From assembly GCA_032209605.1 (NCBI GenBank), contig JASFXZ010000007.1, forward strand, positions 22,442,264 to 22,506,263: 64,000 nt of DNA. The letters run 5' to 3'. Positions 35,301 through 46,400 of this stretch are shown piece after piece; within the stretch, counting starts at the first letter, position 1; every line of letters begins with the position of its first letter. Source of the stretch: Mactromeris polynyma (lineage: Eukaryota > Mollusca > Bivalvia > Venerida > Mactridae). The notes under the pieces are model-generated. The model had not been told where the DNA came from. It did not search any database and saw only the letters and a program-made list of their open reading frames with translations. The position numbers were made by a program, and so were the translations under genes.

Positions 35301-37956
35301 ACTTATTCGTCTATGCAATGATCACTTATTCGTCTATGCAATGATCACCTATTCGTCTATGCAATGATCACTTATTCGTCTATGCAATGATCACTTATTC
35401 GTCTATGCAATGATCACTTATTCGTCTATGCAATGCTCACTTATTCGTCTATGCAATGATCACTTAAATTCGTCTATACAATGATCACTTATTCATCTAT
35501 ACAATGATCACTTATTCGTCTATGCAATGATCACTTATTCGTCTATGCAATGATCACTTATTCGTCTATGCAATGATCACTTATTCGTCTATGCAATGAT
35601 CACTTAAATTTGTCTATACAATGATCACTTAAATTCGTCTATGCAATGATCACTTATTCGTCTATGCAATGATCACTTATTCGTCTATGCAATGATCACT
35701 TATTCGTCTATGCAATGATCACTTATTCGTCTATGCAATGCTCACTTATTCGTCTATGCAATGATCACTTAAATTCGTCTATACAATGATCACTTATTCA
35801 TCTATACAATGATCACTTATTCGTCTATGCAATGATCACTTATTCGTCTATGCAATGATCACTTATTCGTCTATGCAATGATCACTTATTCGTCTATGCA
35901 ATGATCACTTATTTGTCTATGCAATGATCACTTAAATTCGTCTATACAATGATCACTTAAATTCGTCTATACAATGATCACTTATTCGTCTATACAATGA
36001 TCACTTATTCGTCTATGCAATGATCACTTATTCGTCTATGCAATGATCACTTATTCATATATAAAATGATCACTTATTCGTCTATGCAATTATCACTAAT
36101 TTGTATATACGACTATCTGTTATTCCTATATGTGTTGATCACTTACTCGCATATATAATATATATGCGAGTAAGTAGACCTCTTTATATCATAAATGAAT
36201 GGTTCTGGCTCTGGTGGCTCAAAGTGGCTCAGAAGTGGCTCCAACTTTTTTCAATTGGCTAAAGTCGTGGCTACATGTATAAAAAAGCCAGGGGAGGCCC
36301 TGTATATATGACTACCTGACTGTTATTTTTATATGTGATAAACAATTACTCATATGTGACGATCAATGATTCTAATAAGTGTTCCAGACATTCCTGCTTT
36401 ACTTGTTTATGTTTGAAACATACAACTTATAAATTACCTAAGAAAACATGAGACAAAACTAACAACTTAAGATAATATATATATATATCTTTGTCAGGCA
36501 TCACAGCAATACAAAGTATTCAATACTTTATAAAAAGATGTGATGTTCGGTTGGTGGATTGACCTGATTCCGTGTGATTAACTTGGGGTGTGTGTGTGCT
36601 AGGTTTCACGTTTCACGACATCACTTACTCCTAATCCAGAGGCAAAGGCTCCACTGAACCACTGGCAGTCTTTCTTTTCACTTCTAGGGGAATGGTGGCG
36701 GGTCCCTTAAATAGGGGAAAATAGCGTTGTGAGGGGAAAATAGGGTGAAAATAATGTGCATTTAAAGTATACATTTCTATGTCTATATTCACTACACTTC
36801 TTTGTTGCAGTGATGTAAACATGTAAATATGCTAACAGATTGGTTAGTTTCATTACAGGTCAATGTTTCTATCTTTCTGACTAAAAATATCAACAATACT
36901 GGCAACAAATCTCCAATTTAAAAAAAAAGCTGTAGGAGGGGAATTTTAACTGAGAAAAGGGGAAAAAAACATACTTTTGAGTGAGGGGAATGGGTCCGAA
37001 TTTCGGCCCCAAAAAGGCCCCAAAAAAAACACTGACTGGGGAGGGGGGATTTTATAAATTGAACAAAATATGAGATTCACTGTGGAAAACAATTTGGTGT
37101 TTAATTATGAAACACTAATCATTACTTATAGTTATACTGCATAAATGTTATCTCAAACCCAGATAACCAAGGTCGGTTAACTTTGAAAACTTAAACTTAA
37201 CATACAGAGATAAATGTTGTAATGTTTTACATGTACAGACTGATTACGAGTACTACAGACTGCGCCTCCTATAAAAGAAGGTAAGGATGCAAGGTAGGGT
37301 CTTATCTCTATTATAAATAGACCCTCATACTTGTGTTTCTTTGCAAGGTTATTTAATGTCACAGTTAAGATTCCTTCCGATTCCTTCAAACTACAATGTG
37401 CTTGATTGAAGTTTTATATCTTTTAACTGAATGCATGAAATGAAACAACATCAGATGTCCAATGTTGTTCGGTCAACATATAAATATAAACAATAATAAT
37501 TCAAAGCAGTGTGAGATACTGACAGATTCAAATACCGACAAAGGAAAAGTGTGGCTTAAAAGTGTGGCAAAACCCTTAATGTTAGCTATACATTATCGTT
37601 CACTCCTATAAAAATGGATTTAAGATAGCCAAAGCAGCATAATCCATGGTGCTACATGTCTTGAAACTTAATCTAGATATATTATTCAAAAAGTCATCGA
37701 ATAAAACTTACAAATCTTAAACATTTAAATCATTTGTGCATGCAACAAGAAGTATTATATAAATCATACCTGATTTGACATAAGCGGCTATAAACACGTC
37801 ATTATCTCGAACATCAAGATCACGACAGGATTTAAGTTGCGTTTCAAAACATTTATCTTCCATCATTTCCACTACACCCTTTGGATAGTTCAAGCCGTCG
37901 TAATGAATAAAATGTTTCTCTCCTCCGTCTCCATCTTTTCCAACAAACTCTGCCAT
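26242..37956 (-). CDS. Cytosolic sulfotransferase (SULT family), complete, 6 exons, 304 aa
   Basis: Transfers sulfate from PAPS to a small acceptor; acceptor unknown. Exons in coding order: 37956-37770, 33104-32975, 31785-31589, 30300-30197, 27107-26924, 26354-26242 (915 nt). All borders are GT/AG and phases agree. Motifs: 5'-PAPS loop YVKSGMHW at residues 59-66 (canonical form YPKSGTTW), the catalytic-position His111 in NLHFPL, the 3'-phosphate site RNPKD with SY at 133-142, YYEDLKEDL at 200-208, and RKGIVGDWKNWF at 267-278. The length is normal (about 290-300), and no signal peptide or membrane span is present. The loop has Val for Pro and Met-His for Thr-Thr. The start ATG at 37956 places a short typical N-terminus before FIHYDGLNYPKG. 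Introns carry a hAT element, a satellite and other repeats. Confidence 0.93.
26924..27107 (-). CDS. SULT exon 5
   Basis: Acceptor CTTTCATAG before 27107; donor GTATAA from 26923. It encodes DLKKWVGRIAEFLEVDASES ... KPLMFRK plus one base. Confidence 0.9.
27494..27566 (+). repeat. tRNA-like sequence, probably a SINE head
   Basis: TTTGGTGTAGTGGTAACC (A-box like) and GGGTTCGATTCCC (B-box like) at normal spacing. The anticodon arm and acceptor stem pair poorly, so it is not called as a tRNA gene. It lies in SULT intron 4. Confidence 0.5.
28160..28680. repeat. Repeat-like CpG/GATCG-rich segment in SULT intron 4
   Basis: More GC-rich than its surroundings, with repeated CGATTG, TCGCACGAT and GACCTG words. 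TTGCAACCAG at 28175 is mirrored by CTGGTTGCAA near 28600. It looks like a foldback or inverted-repeat element, but clean ends were not found. Open frames over it (28036, 28175) are judged accidental. Confidence 0.4.
29220..29692. mobile_element. Small inverted-repeat element with AAGTTACCCCCC ends
   Basis: Left end AAGTTACCCCCCCAC; the right end reversed reads AAAGTTACCCCCCACG. Near the left end a 21-bp word (TACCCCCCCCATATTTCATA-like) is repeated about four times (29200-29290). No clear target duplication. Lies in SULT intron 4. Confidence 0.5.
30197..30300 (-). CDS. SULT exon 4
   Basis: Acceptor ATTTTAACAG before 30300; donor GTTTGC from 30196. It encodes LKQAWFKYELEWEK and LLLYYEDLKE. Too short to stand out as an open frame, found by homology and phase. 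Confidence 0.88.
31589..31785 (-). CDS. SULT exon 3 (His at catalytic position, 3'-phosphate binding)
   Basis: Acceptor TATTTCAG before 31785; donor GTAAGT from 31588. It encodes ALNLHFPLRYFPQQ and IMRNPKDVFVSYFNH. Confidence 0.92.
31896..32570. mobile_element. hAT-type non-autonomous element, 675 bp, 8-bp target duplication
   Basis: Ends TAGTGATGG ... CCATCACTA, flanked by the exact 8-bp repeat GTAATTAT at 31888-31895 and 32571-32578. Eight-base duplications and TAGTGATGG-type ends are typical of hAT transposons. No coding capacity. It lies in SULT intron 2 and contains a 67-bp tandem array. Confidence 0.9.
32246..32513. repeat. 67-bp tandem repeat, 4 copies, inside the hAT element
   Basis: Four nearly identical units (AACACTTCAGTCACAATTTT ... 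ATAATCGAATGTCGCC). Each unit contains ATAATCGA/TCGATTAT words that can pair with one another and with the element ends. Confidence 0.88.
32975..33104 (-). CDS. SULT exon 2
   Basis: Acceptor CATTTAG; the first two bases complete Gly63. It encodes MHWTWEIVTMLINGTTEY ... IAELPSP and ends in phase 2 at donor GTAAAT. The overlapping + strand frames here are antisense shadows. Confidence 0.9.
33344..36140. repeat. 2.8-kb satellite of 23-bp monomers in SULT intron 1
   Basis: About 120 units of 23 bp starting TGATCACTTATTCG, with a TGATCA palindrome in each. Three main variants: CGTATATACTA and GGTCTACAGGA types alternate at about 33530-34400; a near-pure CGTCTATGCAA type fills 34870-36110. Some units are 25 bp (CACTTAAATTCG). 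A block containing the rare ATGCTCAC variant recurs 305 bp apart (35433 and 35738), which is a higher-order repeat. The edges are degenerate. Confidence 0.93.
36141..36175. repeat. Perfect 17-bp inverted repeat at satellite edge
   Basis: ACTTACTCGCATATATA, one A, then its exact reverse complement. It forms a potential hairpin or cruciform exactly where the satellite ends. Confidence 0.8.
36180..37769. other. Remainder of SULT intron 1, no gene
   Basis: Includes TGGCTC repeats near 36205-36260, an (AT)n run near 36475, and G-rich GGGGAAAATAG-type words at 36690-37050. No domain or splice-supported exon. Confidence 0.35.
37770..37956 (-). CDS. SULT exon 1 (start codon, N-terminus, start of PAPS loop)
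   Basis: ATG at 37956-37954; the donor GTATGA begins at 37769. It encodes residues 1-62 and the first base of Gly63, ending in AAYVKS-G. Confidence 0.9.
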
Positions 37957-39955
37957 GTTATACTTAATTAAGTTAACTCACGTACTGTTCTGTCAAGTAT
38001 ATCAACCAGGGACCGTATATGAACGTTATAGTATGTTCCAGATATCAACTTATCACCTAGTCCTATAAATAAGACCCTACATACCTTATTTCACATTTTG
38101 ACATTTTCCGGGTACATACAAAGTGAAAGTAAAATAACAAAATAACGAATGTTAATGGTTAAATGGGTATGTTTACGTCTAATATTTTGGACTACTTATC
38201 ACCGAGTACATGTAGTTTAAGTCAAGATAACACAGTTTTCCTGTCATGGGTCGATTGGACCGATTCTATTTTTAGACTGGTATGTTCTATTTCTTTATAT
38301 ATGGAAATATGTTATTTTGTTTAAGTACGAATAGTTAATATGGATTGACATCATTTGACATGCAACTATTGTTGGCTGGAACTTGGTTGCGTCGAACAAC
38401 ATGGATAACTCGAACTCGAACTGATTACAGTCCTATATATATAAACCTGTAATCTATATTGTTCTTCTGCTGTTGGTTCGAACTGCCCAGCCTGAAACTC
38501 TCTAACCAATTATTTGGCACCATCAACCTACAATGCTCTAGAATTCGCATCTTACCGTCGAATAATATATTTTCTGACCTCAAAATTTCCTTAGCGCGAT
38601 TGTGATCAATAATGACACTGCGCGTGTAATATTGACACGTTTGTGAAAATTACACTACAATCTCAGCTGTGTTAAAAGTGCGCTCGTTCGGTAAAATCCA
38701 CATCTAATATTACATCTGCACAATGCATTGATAATTTCTTGTTATAATATTAAATACAAAATTGCTTCACCCGTACAGACAAAAAGTCTATGGAAAATAT
38801 TGAATTTGTATTACTGTGTTTATGAGGTCGCCCGTCGCCGCGCACATTTTATAAAGCACTTAATGGTATTTTGGTCGACCCGGTATGTCCCCTGCACACC
38901 ATAAATAGACTTTTTGAAACCGAAGGCGGAAATTTACCTGCCAGTAGAGCAGTATATGTCAAACAGACAATTTTTGAAGCCAAATACAGTCACTGCACAG
39001 TGTCAAAGAGACCCATCGTACAGTTTACCATTTTCCTGGCCTCTAACCAGTACTTTCCTGGTTACATGCCAGTACAACAACATCAACCTTTATTACTCTC
39101 AATTTATGCATTTATACATGAAAAGATAAAGGTGGTTCAACATAAGTAATTAAGAACGAGGCTACATAAATAAACCAGGGTGTATAAAATAGTTTCACAA
39201 GATAAAACTTGTGTATTACATGTATATCAATTTGTAATAGAGTTAGCATAGTTTTCAGTAATGTTGAGATTGTGACATGAAGGGGAGTCATGATAAACAT
39301 AAGTAAGAGTTAGTATAATTCCACAACCGCTATGGAAACAATTTGAACAAATAGAATGTAGACCAGTAATACATATTAATCTACATGCTTCGCAAAATAT
39401 TTTTTTAAAATTTGCTTAGCCTGATCTTAACCCAATCTGAACCAAACTGCTTAATTGATTTTACTCGGTTTTAATTGTATTATGACACACATAACCTAAC
39501 AGTGAGTACACATCCGAGTGTCGCCTACTTCCGGGTCATTCTGGCTAAGACTTCGCTCTAAATTATTTGAAGAATAAATGAGCATATCGGATGCAGAGTA
39601 ACAAAGAAACGAATTGTCTTTTTTTTGTTGCCCATTCAAATTATTCGTAAATTCGGAATTCGAAAAACATAGCATGCATTAGTCGTACTAAAGGAACATT
39701 ATATTGGACTTTAGTCCTGTGATTTGTGTTAATTTAAACGCTGTCATCCAGAGCTGCATGCTTAAAAAATAAGAAGACATTTCTGTTCACAGTATCCAAA
39801 TCGATTCAACAGTACAAATATAAACAAGGGAGGTTATATGCTGCGAAATTCATATATATAATATATGAGTGTGGTTTCCCTTAGTATAATTCTATTCTAC
39901 TCAGTAAAGTTTGTGGTTGTAAGAAGAAAGTTATAAGATGGGCGACAACGTTGAC
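37957..39955. other. Region upstream of SULT, head-to-head with the KIAA1549-like gene
   Basis: No coding signal. CTTATTTATAGG (minus strand, about 38062-38073), roughly 110 bp before the SULT start codon, is a weak TATA-like word. Fragments such as TGGTTGCGTCGAACAACATGG / TAACTCGAACTCGAAC (38385-38415) recall the CTCGAAC elements at 1.2 kb. Confidence 0.3.
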
Positions 39956-39959
39956 ACAG

Positions 39960-40320
39960 ATGAAAATATTACACTTGTAGGACGGAGTTGTCACTACGTT
40001 GTTGCTACGCTCCAACCGTCAATACAACGTCTCCGCTACGTCTACGCTACGTCAATGGCACTGTTAGTACGTCCTAAGTAGGTCCTTACTGCGTCATGTT
40101 CGGACCACGTCCGCGCTACGTGGGTTTTGAACATGTCAAAAGTCCACGTAGCAGGAACGCGGTCTCCGGAGACCATGGAGATTATACCACGTCAATGAAA
40201 AGTCCCCACTGCATCCTCAGTACGTTCTAGGAGTTCACACTGCGTTCCGGCCTTTTTTCATGGACGCAGCGAGGTCTTCATGGACGTAGCTCTGGTGTGA
40301 TGGTGGGATTAACAACGAAC
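39960..40320. repeat. CpG-rich segment with repeated CTACGT words
   Basis: CTACGT/GCTACG and ACGTCC words recur many times (39993-40145), in both orientations (ACGTAG near 40143 and 40285). The composition is unlike the surroundings. Possibly a small transposon; ends not resolved. Confidence 0.4.
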
Positions 40321-42124
40321 GGAAGCAAGAAGCAATTACTTCTTTCAAATTATAAATGTATCATGATATTGTTTATTTATGCAAGAATGTTGAAATGTTT
40401 TCAATATGATTTTGGGAATTGGCAATTCTAGTTTTACTAAATGTTCTATGTGATATAAGGTGAACTTTTAAAACTGAATCGGTAGCAAGAAGAGGTTTAT
40501 TTAGAGTATGTAAATATGTTTACACTAAATAAAAGAGAGGAAATCGTAGAATATTGTCAAAACTGTTAAATTATCCTACTAATAAAATAAAATGTTTGAA
40601 TAAACGCTTGAAAACAGTTTCCCTAATCAACTGATCAATATAGTCTGGATTACCTGCCCTTGTCATAACATTATCTTATGTGCAGGGTACGCTGGGTACC
40701 AGACTACTGATCAGTACTGGTAGAGCTGAAAGCTCGATATCGACTTTCGGGTCATTTGCGAGGGGGACAATCCACTGCAATACGCCAGCTAAAAGGTATT
40801 GAGAGCTGGGTATGAGGTTATATTTTAGAAGTTATAGATCTAGCATGGTAGATGAAAATTAATTGTTAGGAAATGTATTACAATTGGCGTACAAAGGGCT
40901 ACTTTGGTAAGTTATTGTAAAATTAAAATGTATTTAGGTAGGAAAACTTCGATAACATAGACTGATACCTCGACCTTCAATGTGTTTGTACAAAAGAGCT
41001 TATGGTTTGGTATGCTATTTTGAGAGTTAATCTTTGTCGACTGAAACCATGCCAGTTATTTGGGAGAACTCGAGGGGAAGGACCTTTCTGTTCTGTTCGT
41101 TGAACTTATACGACAATACACAGCGTGTTTGAGATAGCTTTGACTTTTATGCACGCAAAAAATAAAACATTCAACATATTTTATATAGTCGGTGATGTTT
41201 TCATCCATTCTCTTTGAACCAGGAGCAAAAACAGATAACATGCATTATAGCAAGGCCAATATACTTGTAATGAGAGCTAGTTTTTTTCAACGGTACAAAA
41301 GTCAACTGCGAACAGATAGCAGATATATTGATATTTATTCAAAAAGGTGTAATTACCTAAGACTTCTTAAATCAATGTTATAGCTGTATAGCAAAAGCAA
41401 AATTTCTCATACAAGCCTATATGATCAGATGGAAAGTTTTCTACTCAAAAATTTTATGTACATTAACTCGATATATGCAATGAAATCCAGTCATAGATTT
41501 CAGCACGGATACTACGACATTATCAGCCAATTATCTTTTAATCAACTTATTATTCACTGTCTACTAAATTTCTCAGTACCTAATACCAAAATTTGTATTT
41601 ATATTTGTGTTCCCTGTTAATGCAGTTCATTTATGTCACAGTAAAGACACAAACACAAGTGTGGATTGGAAATGTCTGACATCTAACCAATGTCAGATGT
41701 TTTATTAAATATACAGAATACAGAATAGTTTATTTGGCTTAAGCATATACATCTTATCACCATGTATATAAGTAGTGAAGTAAACACACTATAAAGCTGT
41801 GAAAATGATAATACTATTATCAGTGTGACATTTTATATGTTTGTTTATTTAATTTTACAGTTATTAATATAAATGATCGGTTATAAACATGTTATATTTC
41901 TAAGGTGACTTATACGATGTTGTGCCGGGTGTTTGCATCATTTTTGTATTTGTGTTTATATTTAGATGTTTATTTTCAAGTCACTTATGTTTATTCATAT
42001 TGTATTGCTGTCGTTTGTCATGTGTATTGTAATATTTCGTTTGACTATGTTGTATGTATAAATGTGCATGTACTTGCTCTCGTAGAGTTTGTCAATATTA
42101 TTATTGTAAATTGTATATATACTG
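40321..42124. other. Intergenic, nothing firm recognised
   Basis: AT-rich. ACAGAATACAGAATAG near 41713 resembles a LINE 3' tail read from the other strand. Small frames (60-74 aa) show no domain. Confidence 0.3.
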
Positions 42125-42330
42125 GATGATAAGTATTATTCTTATATCCATGTATTAATAAATCATTCTGTTCTGTTCACTATAATAAAATATTATATAT
42201 ATCTTTATTGTATATCTCCAGAGAATTGAGGCAAATAACAGTCTATATTGTATGATAAGTATTATACTTAAATCCAGATATTAATAAATCATTATTTTCT
42301 GTTCTGTTCTGTTCTGTTCACTATAATAAA
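42125..42330 (+). repeat. Duplicated LINE-tail-like unit with (TTCTG)n
   Basis: GATAAGTATTAT.CTTA.ATCCA..TATTAATAAATCATT and CACTATAATAAAA occur twice, about 128 bp apart. The second copy has four CTGTT/TTCTG units. Short microsatellite tails of this kind mark 3' ends of CR1/RTE-type LINEs. Confidence 0.4.
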
Positions 42331-43377
42331 AGATTTACTTACTCACTTACTATATTTACTACCATAAGTGAATCAGTCAAAACAAAGCCATCAGTGTGGG
42401 GGTAATTGGAGACGTGTGATAAACAATAGTTTCAGCACATATTTATAAATAATGTACGATACCTGATCAATACCTGTATAACAATACATGAGGGCGTTAC
42501 GAGCTCTGAAAATGCAACAGATGGTCATCTTCATCCGCCACAAAATCGATTATTTAATCACCACACCTACCTATGATAACTGAATATCACGTACGTATGG
42601 GAAACTAAATCCTTAAGACAAGTTTGAGTCATTCATAAGTTTACCAGAAAGACATAAATTGTTACGTGCCTTGTAATACGGGTGATATTTATGATATTAA
42701 CCCCAGCAACAGAGGAATGGTATAAAGTGTCGATGTATCGAAGGAACGAACATACCAGATTTTGTGATCATTGATAATCAGAAATCGATGTTGGACCCAA
42801 AACACGCAACTCAGTCAGAATGCATTGTGTTAGGTAGAAAGATTGACTTTCGACCTGAATATTGCCTTAAGTATCGGATAATCTGAAGATTAACGTCTTT
42901 CAGTGAACATTTATAACGTTTGGATATTAAATTGTGTGCGGGAGAACGATATGCAGTGTAAACTACTTCAATCATTTTAATGAAGTTATAATCTATAAAA
43001 AATGCTTGCGGATTTTCCGGTCGTACAGAAAGACGTTTGGCTGTATTTAGTTGTACATGCATGTGATATATGTTAGTGCACGGATAGTGTTAGTGATTGT
43101 GACACTTTTATTTGTTGTTTGATTTTGAGTTTAACTAAGACTTGTTTACTTTCGACAATATTATAGCGGTGATAAGCTAAACTATTGTTGTAGAAACAAA
43201 TGTACCATTGATGTCACAGTGTATCTGTATGATACTTAAACTAAACATATGTCAGTCTACATCTTGAAGAGTGTTTCATTTTTATCAGTAATTAACAATC
43301 AAATAAACTTGTCATAAGCATTTAAAATCAGTGTTTAACTACCGTTAATTGGATATATTAAATTTATCACTGAACTG
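42331..43377. other. Upstream region of the KIAA1549-like gene, nothing firm recognised
   Basis: About 1 kb before the putative start codon. No clear TATA box, CpG island or open frame with support. Confidence 0.3.
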
Positions 43378-43468
43378 ATGTGTTTGAAGTTATCTAAGTG
43401 GACTATAGCTCGGCTATGGATCGTGGTTTTATTTCCCCAGATTATTGCTGTAACCGACCATTTGTCAG
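43378..43468 (+). CDS. KIAA1549-like: Putative exon 1, signal peptide
   Basis: ATG at 43378 gives 30 residues with a hydrophobic core and ends in phase 1 at donor GTATGT. The G completes GAT with the AT that opens the giant exon 10 kb downstream. No other signal-peptide candidate with that phase was found between them. The stop-free overrun after 43468 is intron. Confidence 0.62.
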
Positions 43469-46400
43469 GTATGTCTGTTTTATTCTCATATATTTTTTTA
43501 AATTCCATTTTACGCATACTAACTATCTACAGGGGATGCCGTGGTCGAGTGGTTATGGTGGCTGACGTTAAAGTACTTACCCCTCACCGCTGCAGTTTCG
43601 AACCACACCCGGAATATAAAATTTGTGAGTGAGGAAGTCATCTAGCAGTTTTAGGGAAGGTCGGTCGTTCTACCCGGGGTCTGTGTGGGTCCTCTCTACA
43701 CTAAACCTGGAATAATCACCATACTGGCTATTTATGTGACTCAACCCGCGTTACAATAACATCTACTCTTCATTTGTAGTAACATATACATGTATAATGA
43801 AATCATTTGTGCTATATGGCCAAATTTAATCATGCGAAATTAATTGTTGGATACTAGTAGATCTAATAGTAAACGAGATAAAGAGTAACGCATAGAAGGC
43901 AACATTTACAAAAGGGCCTCAATGCACAGATTCTTAGAGTACCAAAACATGTACACGCTTTTATGCTAGATAAATTTAAGCATTTTGTCTACATACAGCA
44001 TGTACTAAAACAATAAACATGCTTATTGTATATTTCGATATAAAAAAATATTAATCAAAGGGCTTAGATTTTTTATATTGCTTTGCTATTTCTATCGATA
44101 GCCCGAGCACTCGTGCGCCACGATATAAATAAACTTAAGGACGGTGAAGATTAACAAACGTTGAGTGTGAAAGATGAATGTCACTTACAAGATATCAATG
44201 TTATCTATTAATGTGGATCGGTTTATATTCTTGCTTACTATAGTTTGATGCACAGGTACTTGAAGCAAAATATGTTAATGTTCTATATGGACTATTTTTA
44301 CTATAATAAGAATAAAGGTAAACAACGAACTATTTGGACGTTCTTTTACTTTACAAACAGTGCATCAAATTAAACAGAAAATATCACCAAACCCATACAT
44401 ATTTGCAAAGATATGATGTCCATCTACAGGAATAGTATATAGTCCGTACAGAAAATTAAAAAACATTTTGCTTTAAGTACCTGTGGTTTGATGGATAAGT
44501 TTGTCTTAGACTTACTTATTAAGTGGATGTTAACATCAATCACTTTCATGCATGATAATCAAATACATATTCTACCGTAACAAACATGATTAACGATCAA
44601 ATATAAAAAACAGATAAATATTGACATTGGCTTTCTTGTGCGTCATATGTATAGATATCTATTTAGTTTAAACATATTTATTTATAGTGAGATAGACACG
44701 TGTTATAGAGTTTCTGAGCATACATTTAATATAATGTACCTTTATTTTTCATTAAAATGTTAAATAAGAAAGAGCATTGAAAATAACATGTTTAAACTAT
44801 GGTCTGCGGAAGAATTACCCATGGGAAAAGTCGTTTGACTTCAAAAACTTAGTCAGCATTTGTACACAGAAAGTCCCCGCGCGCAAATAAACACACCAAC
44901 GCTCGATATTGTCCGCGATATAAACACAACAATATTTCGTGCCCACGTAAACACAAAACCAACACTGTTTATTCCAATATTTAACGATCTGTCCACTTTT
45001 CGGGATAATTTCTTCAGACCTTTTGTTCTTAGCTTGTATTTAATGAAACAATATGTTATAAAATTACGGTTAAAATTAATACGAGGCACAATCAAAATGT
45101 ACGTGGACACTTTAGTTTTTTTATATTCTGAACGTCAGATCTTAACCAAATTTGGCAGAAATACTTTCCTAAGTACATGTATATCAAACACGCCAAATAT
45201 TCTTGTTTTAGAAATCCGCTAAATACTTCTATCATTATTGTCGCTATAGTAACCATCATTTGGTTAGTACGGCGCACGCCACCAATATTGTCCGCATAAA
45301 AAATGGGTATTTTGTTAAGATTTCAGTCTATTGTCTTAACATATTGTAAACATGTCCGCTTTCGTAATTGTAAAAATATTAACAACACTTGTTATCATAA
45401 TTAGTAAACCTTCTCTTAATTTAGCGTTTCGATACACCCTGTAGACAGGTGACTGCTAGATAGAGTAAGCTGTATGCACAAGTTAGTCTGAGATTGTTAT
45501 AGATTTAATAATTCTACATTCATTTTATATACAATATCAATACAATATCATTTTATTGCATAAAACACGTTACAATGTTTATAGCAAACAAAAGTCAATT
45601 CTACTATACAAACTGTAGAAGAAATACATGGATTTTTAAAGAGGTTAAAAAATTGACATCATTGTTATACATTGGTTTGATTTCTATATACATGAAATAT
45701 AAATATAAAATATATAGTGCAGTCGATTTTAACTTCTTTATCAAAACAGAAAAAAACGAATGAAATTGACGTATACTTCTCCTGTCTAAGACATCTCACA
45801 TATGTCACCACAAACACATGTTTTTTTTTTTTTGTTTTTTTTTGTTTTTTTTTGAAGGGGATATATTTTTATTTTCCTCGTAAATAAGTATGTGTGGGTC
45901 GAGGACATCCCACTCCATACTTTACAAAATAGCTGTTAGTATGCATAAGGTTAGTATTTCCATGAAGTTATGATTTAATGTGATACAAATAATTTGAATA
46001 AGGTTATATTACACTAACGCAGAATTATTAACTAACACTAGGTTGAGATTAGTATAATATTATTCATAGTTATCTCGAAAGTATCATTAAGGGTTCAAAA
46101 CTTCATAAAAGATGATGATATTCCCCTCCAAAAAAAAATAAGTTGAACTTGCATTCAATAAATGTTCCTGGCTACTTTATATTTTGACTATTATACAAAT
46201 GTATTTAATTAATAAAATCGGCTACAAATGTCCAGTTATTTGTTTTGTCATCTTTTGTATTTGTTTTGTTTTCAATTGTCAAGGCTAGTGAAAGGCTTTT
46301 CTTTAGGCCTGTCAATGTCGGCATAGTGTTTTTTCTTTTACACAAGTATATATATTTTTTAGATTGTAGGTAAAACATGTTACATCTTTTTTGGCTACCT

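Noticed and set aside
33344..36140. Regular short repeats that could be mistaken for a CRISPR array
   Set aside because: Monomers are directly contiguous 23-mers without unique spacers, in an intron of a eukaryotic gene; it is a satellite.
38871..39149. 92-aa frame upstream of SULT
   Set aside because: No domain, low-complexity context, an overlapping alternative frame of similar length.
44860..45222. 120-aa frame in intron 1 of the KIAA1549-like gene
   Set aside because: No recognisable domain, overlapped by a similar antisense frame, no splice support.
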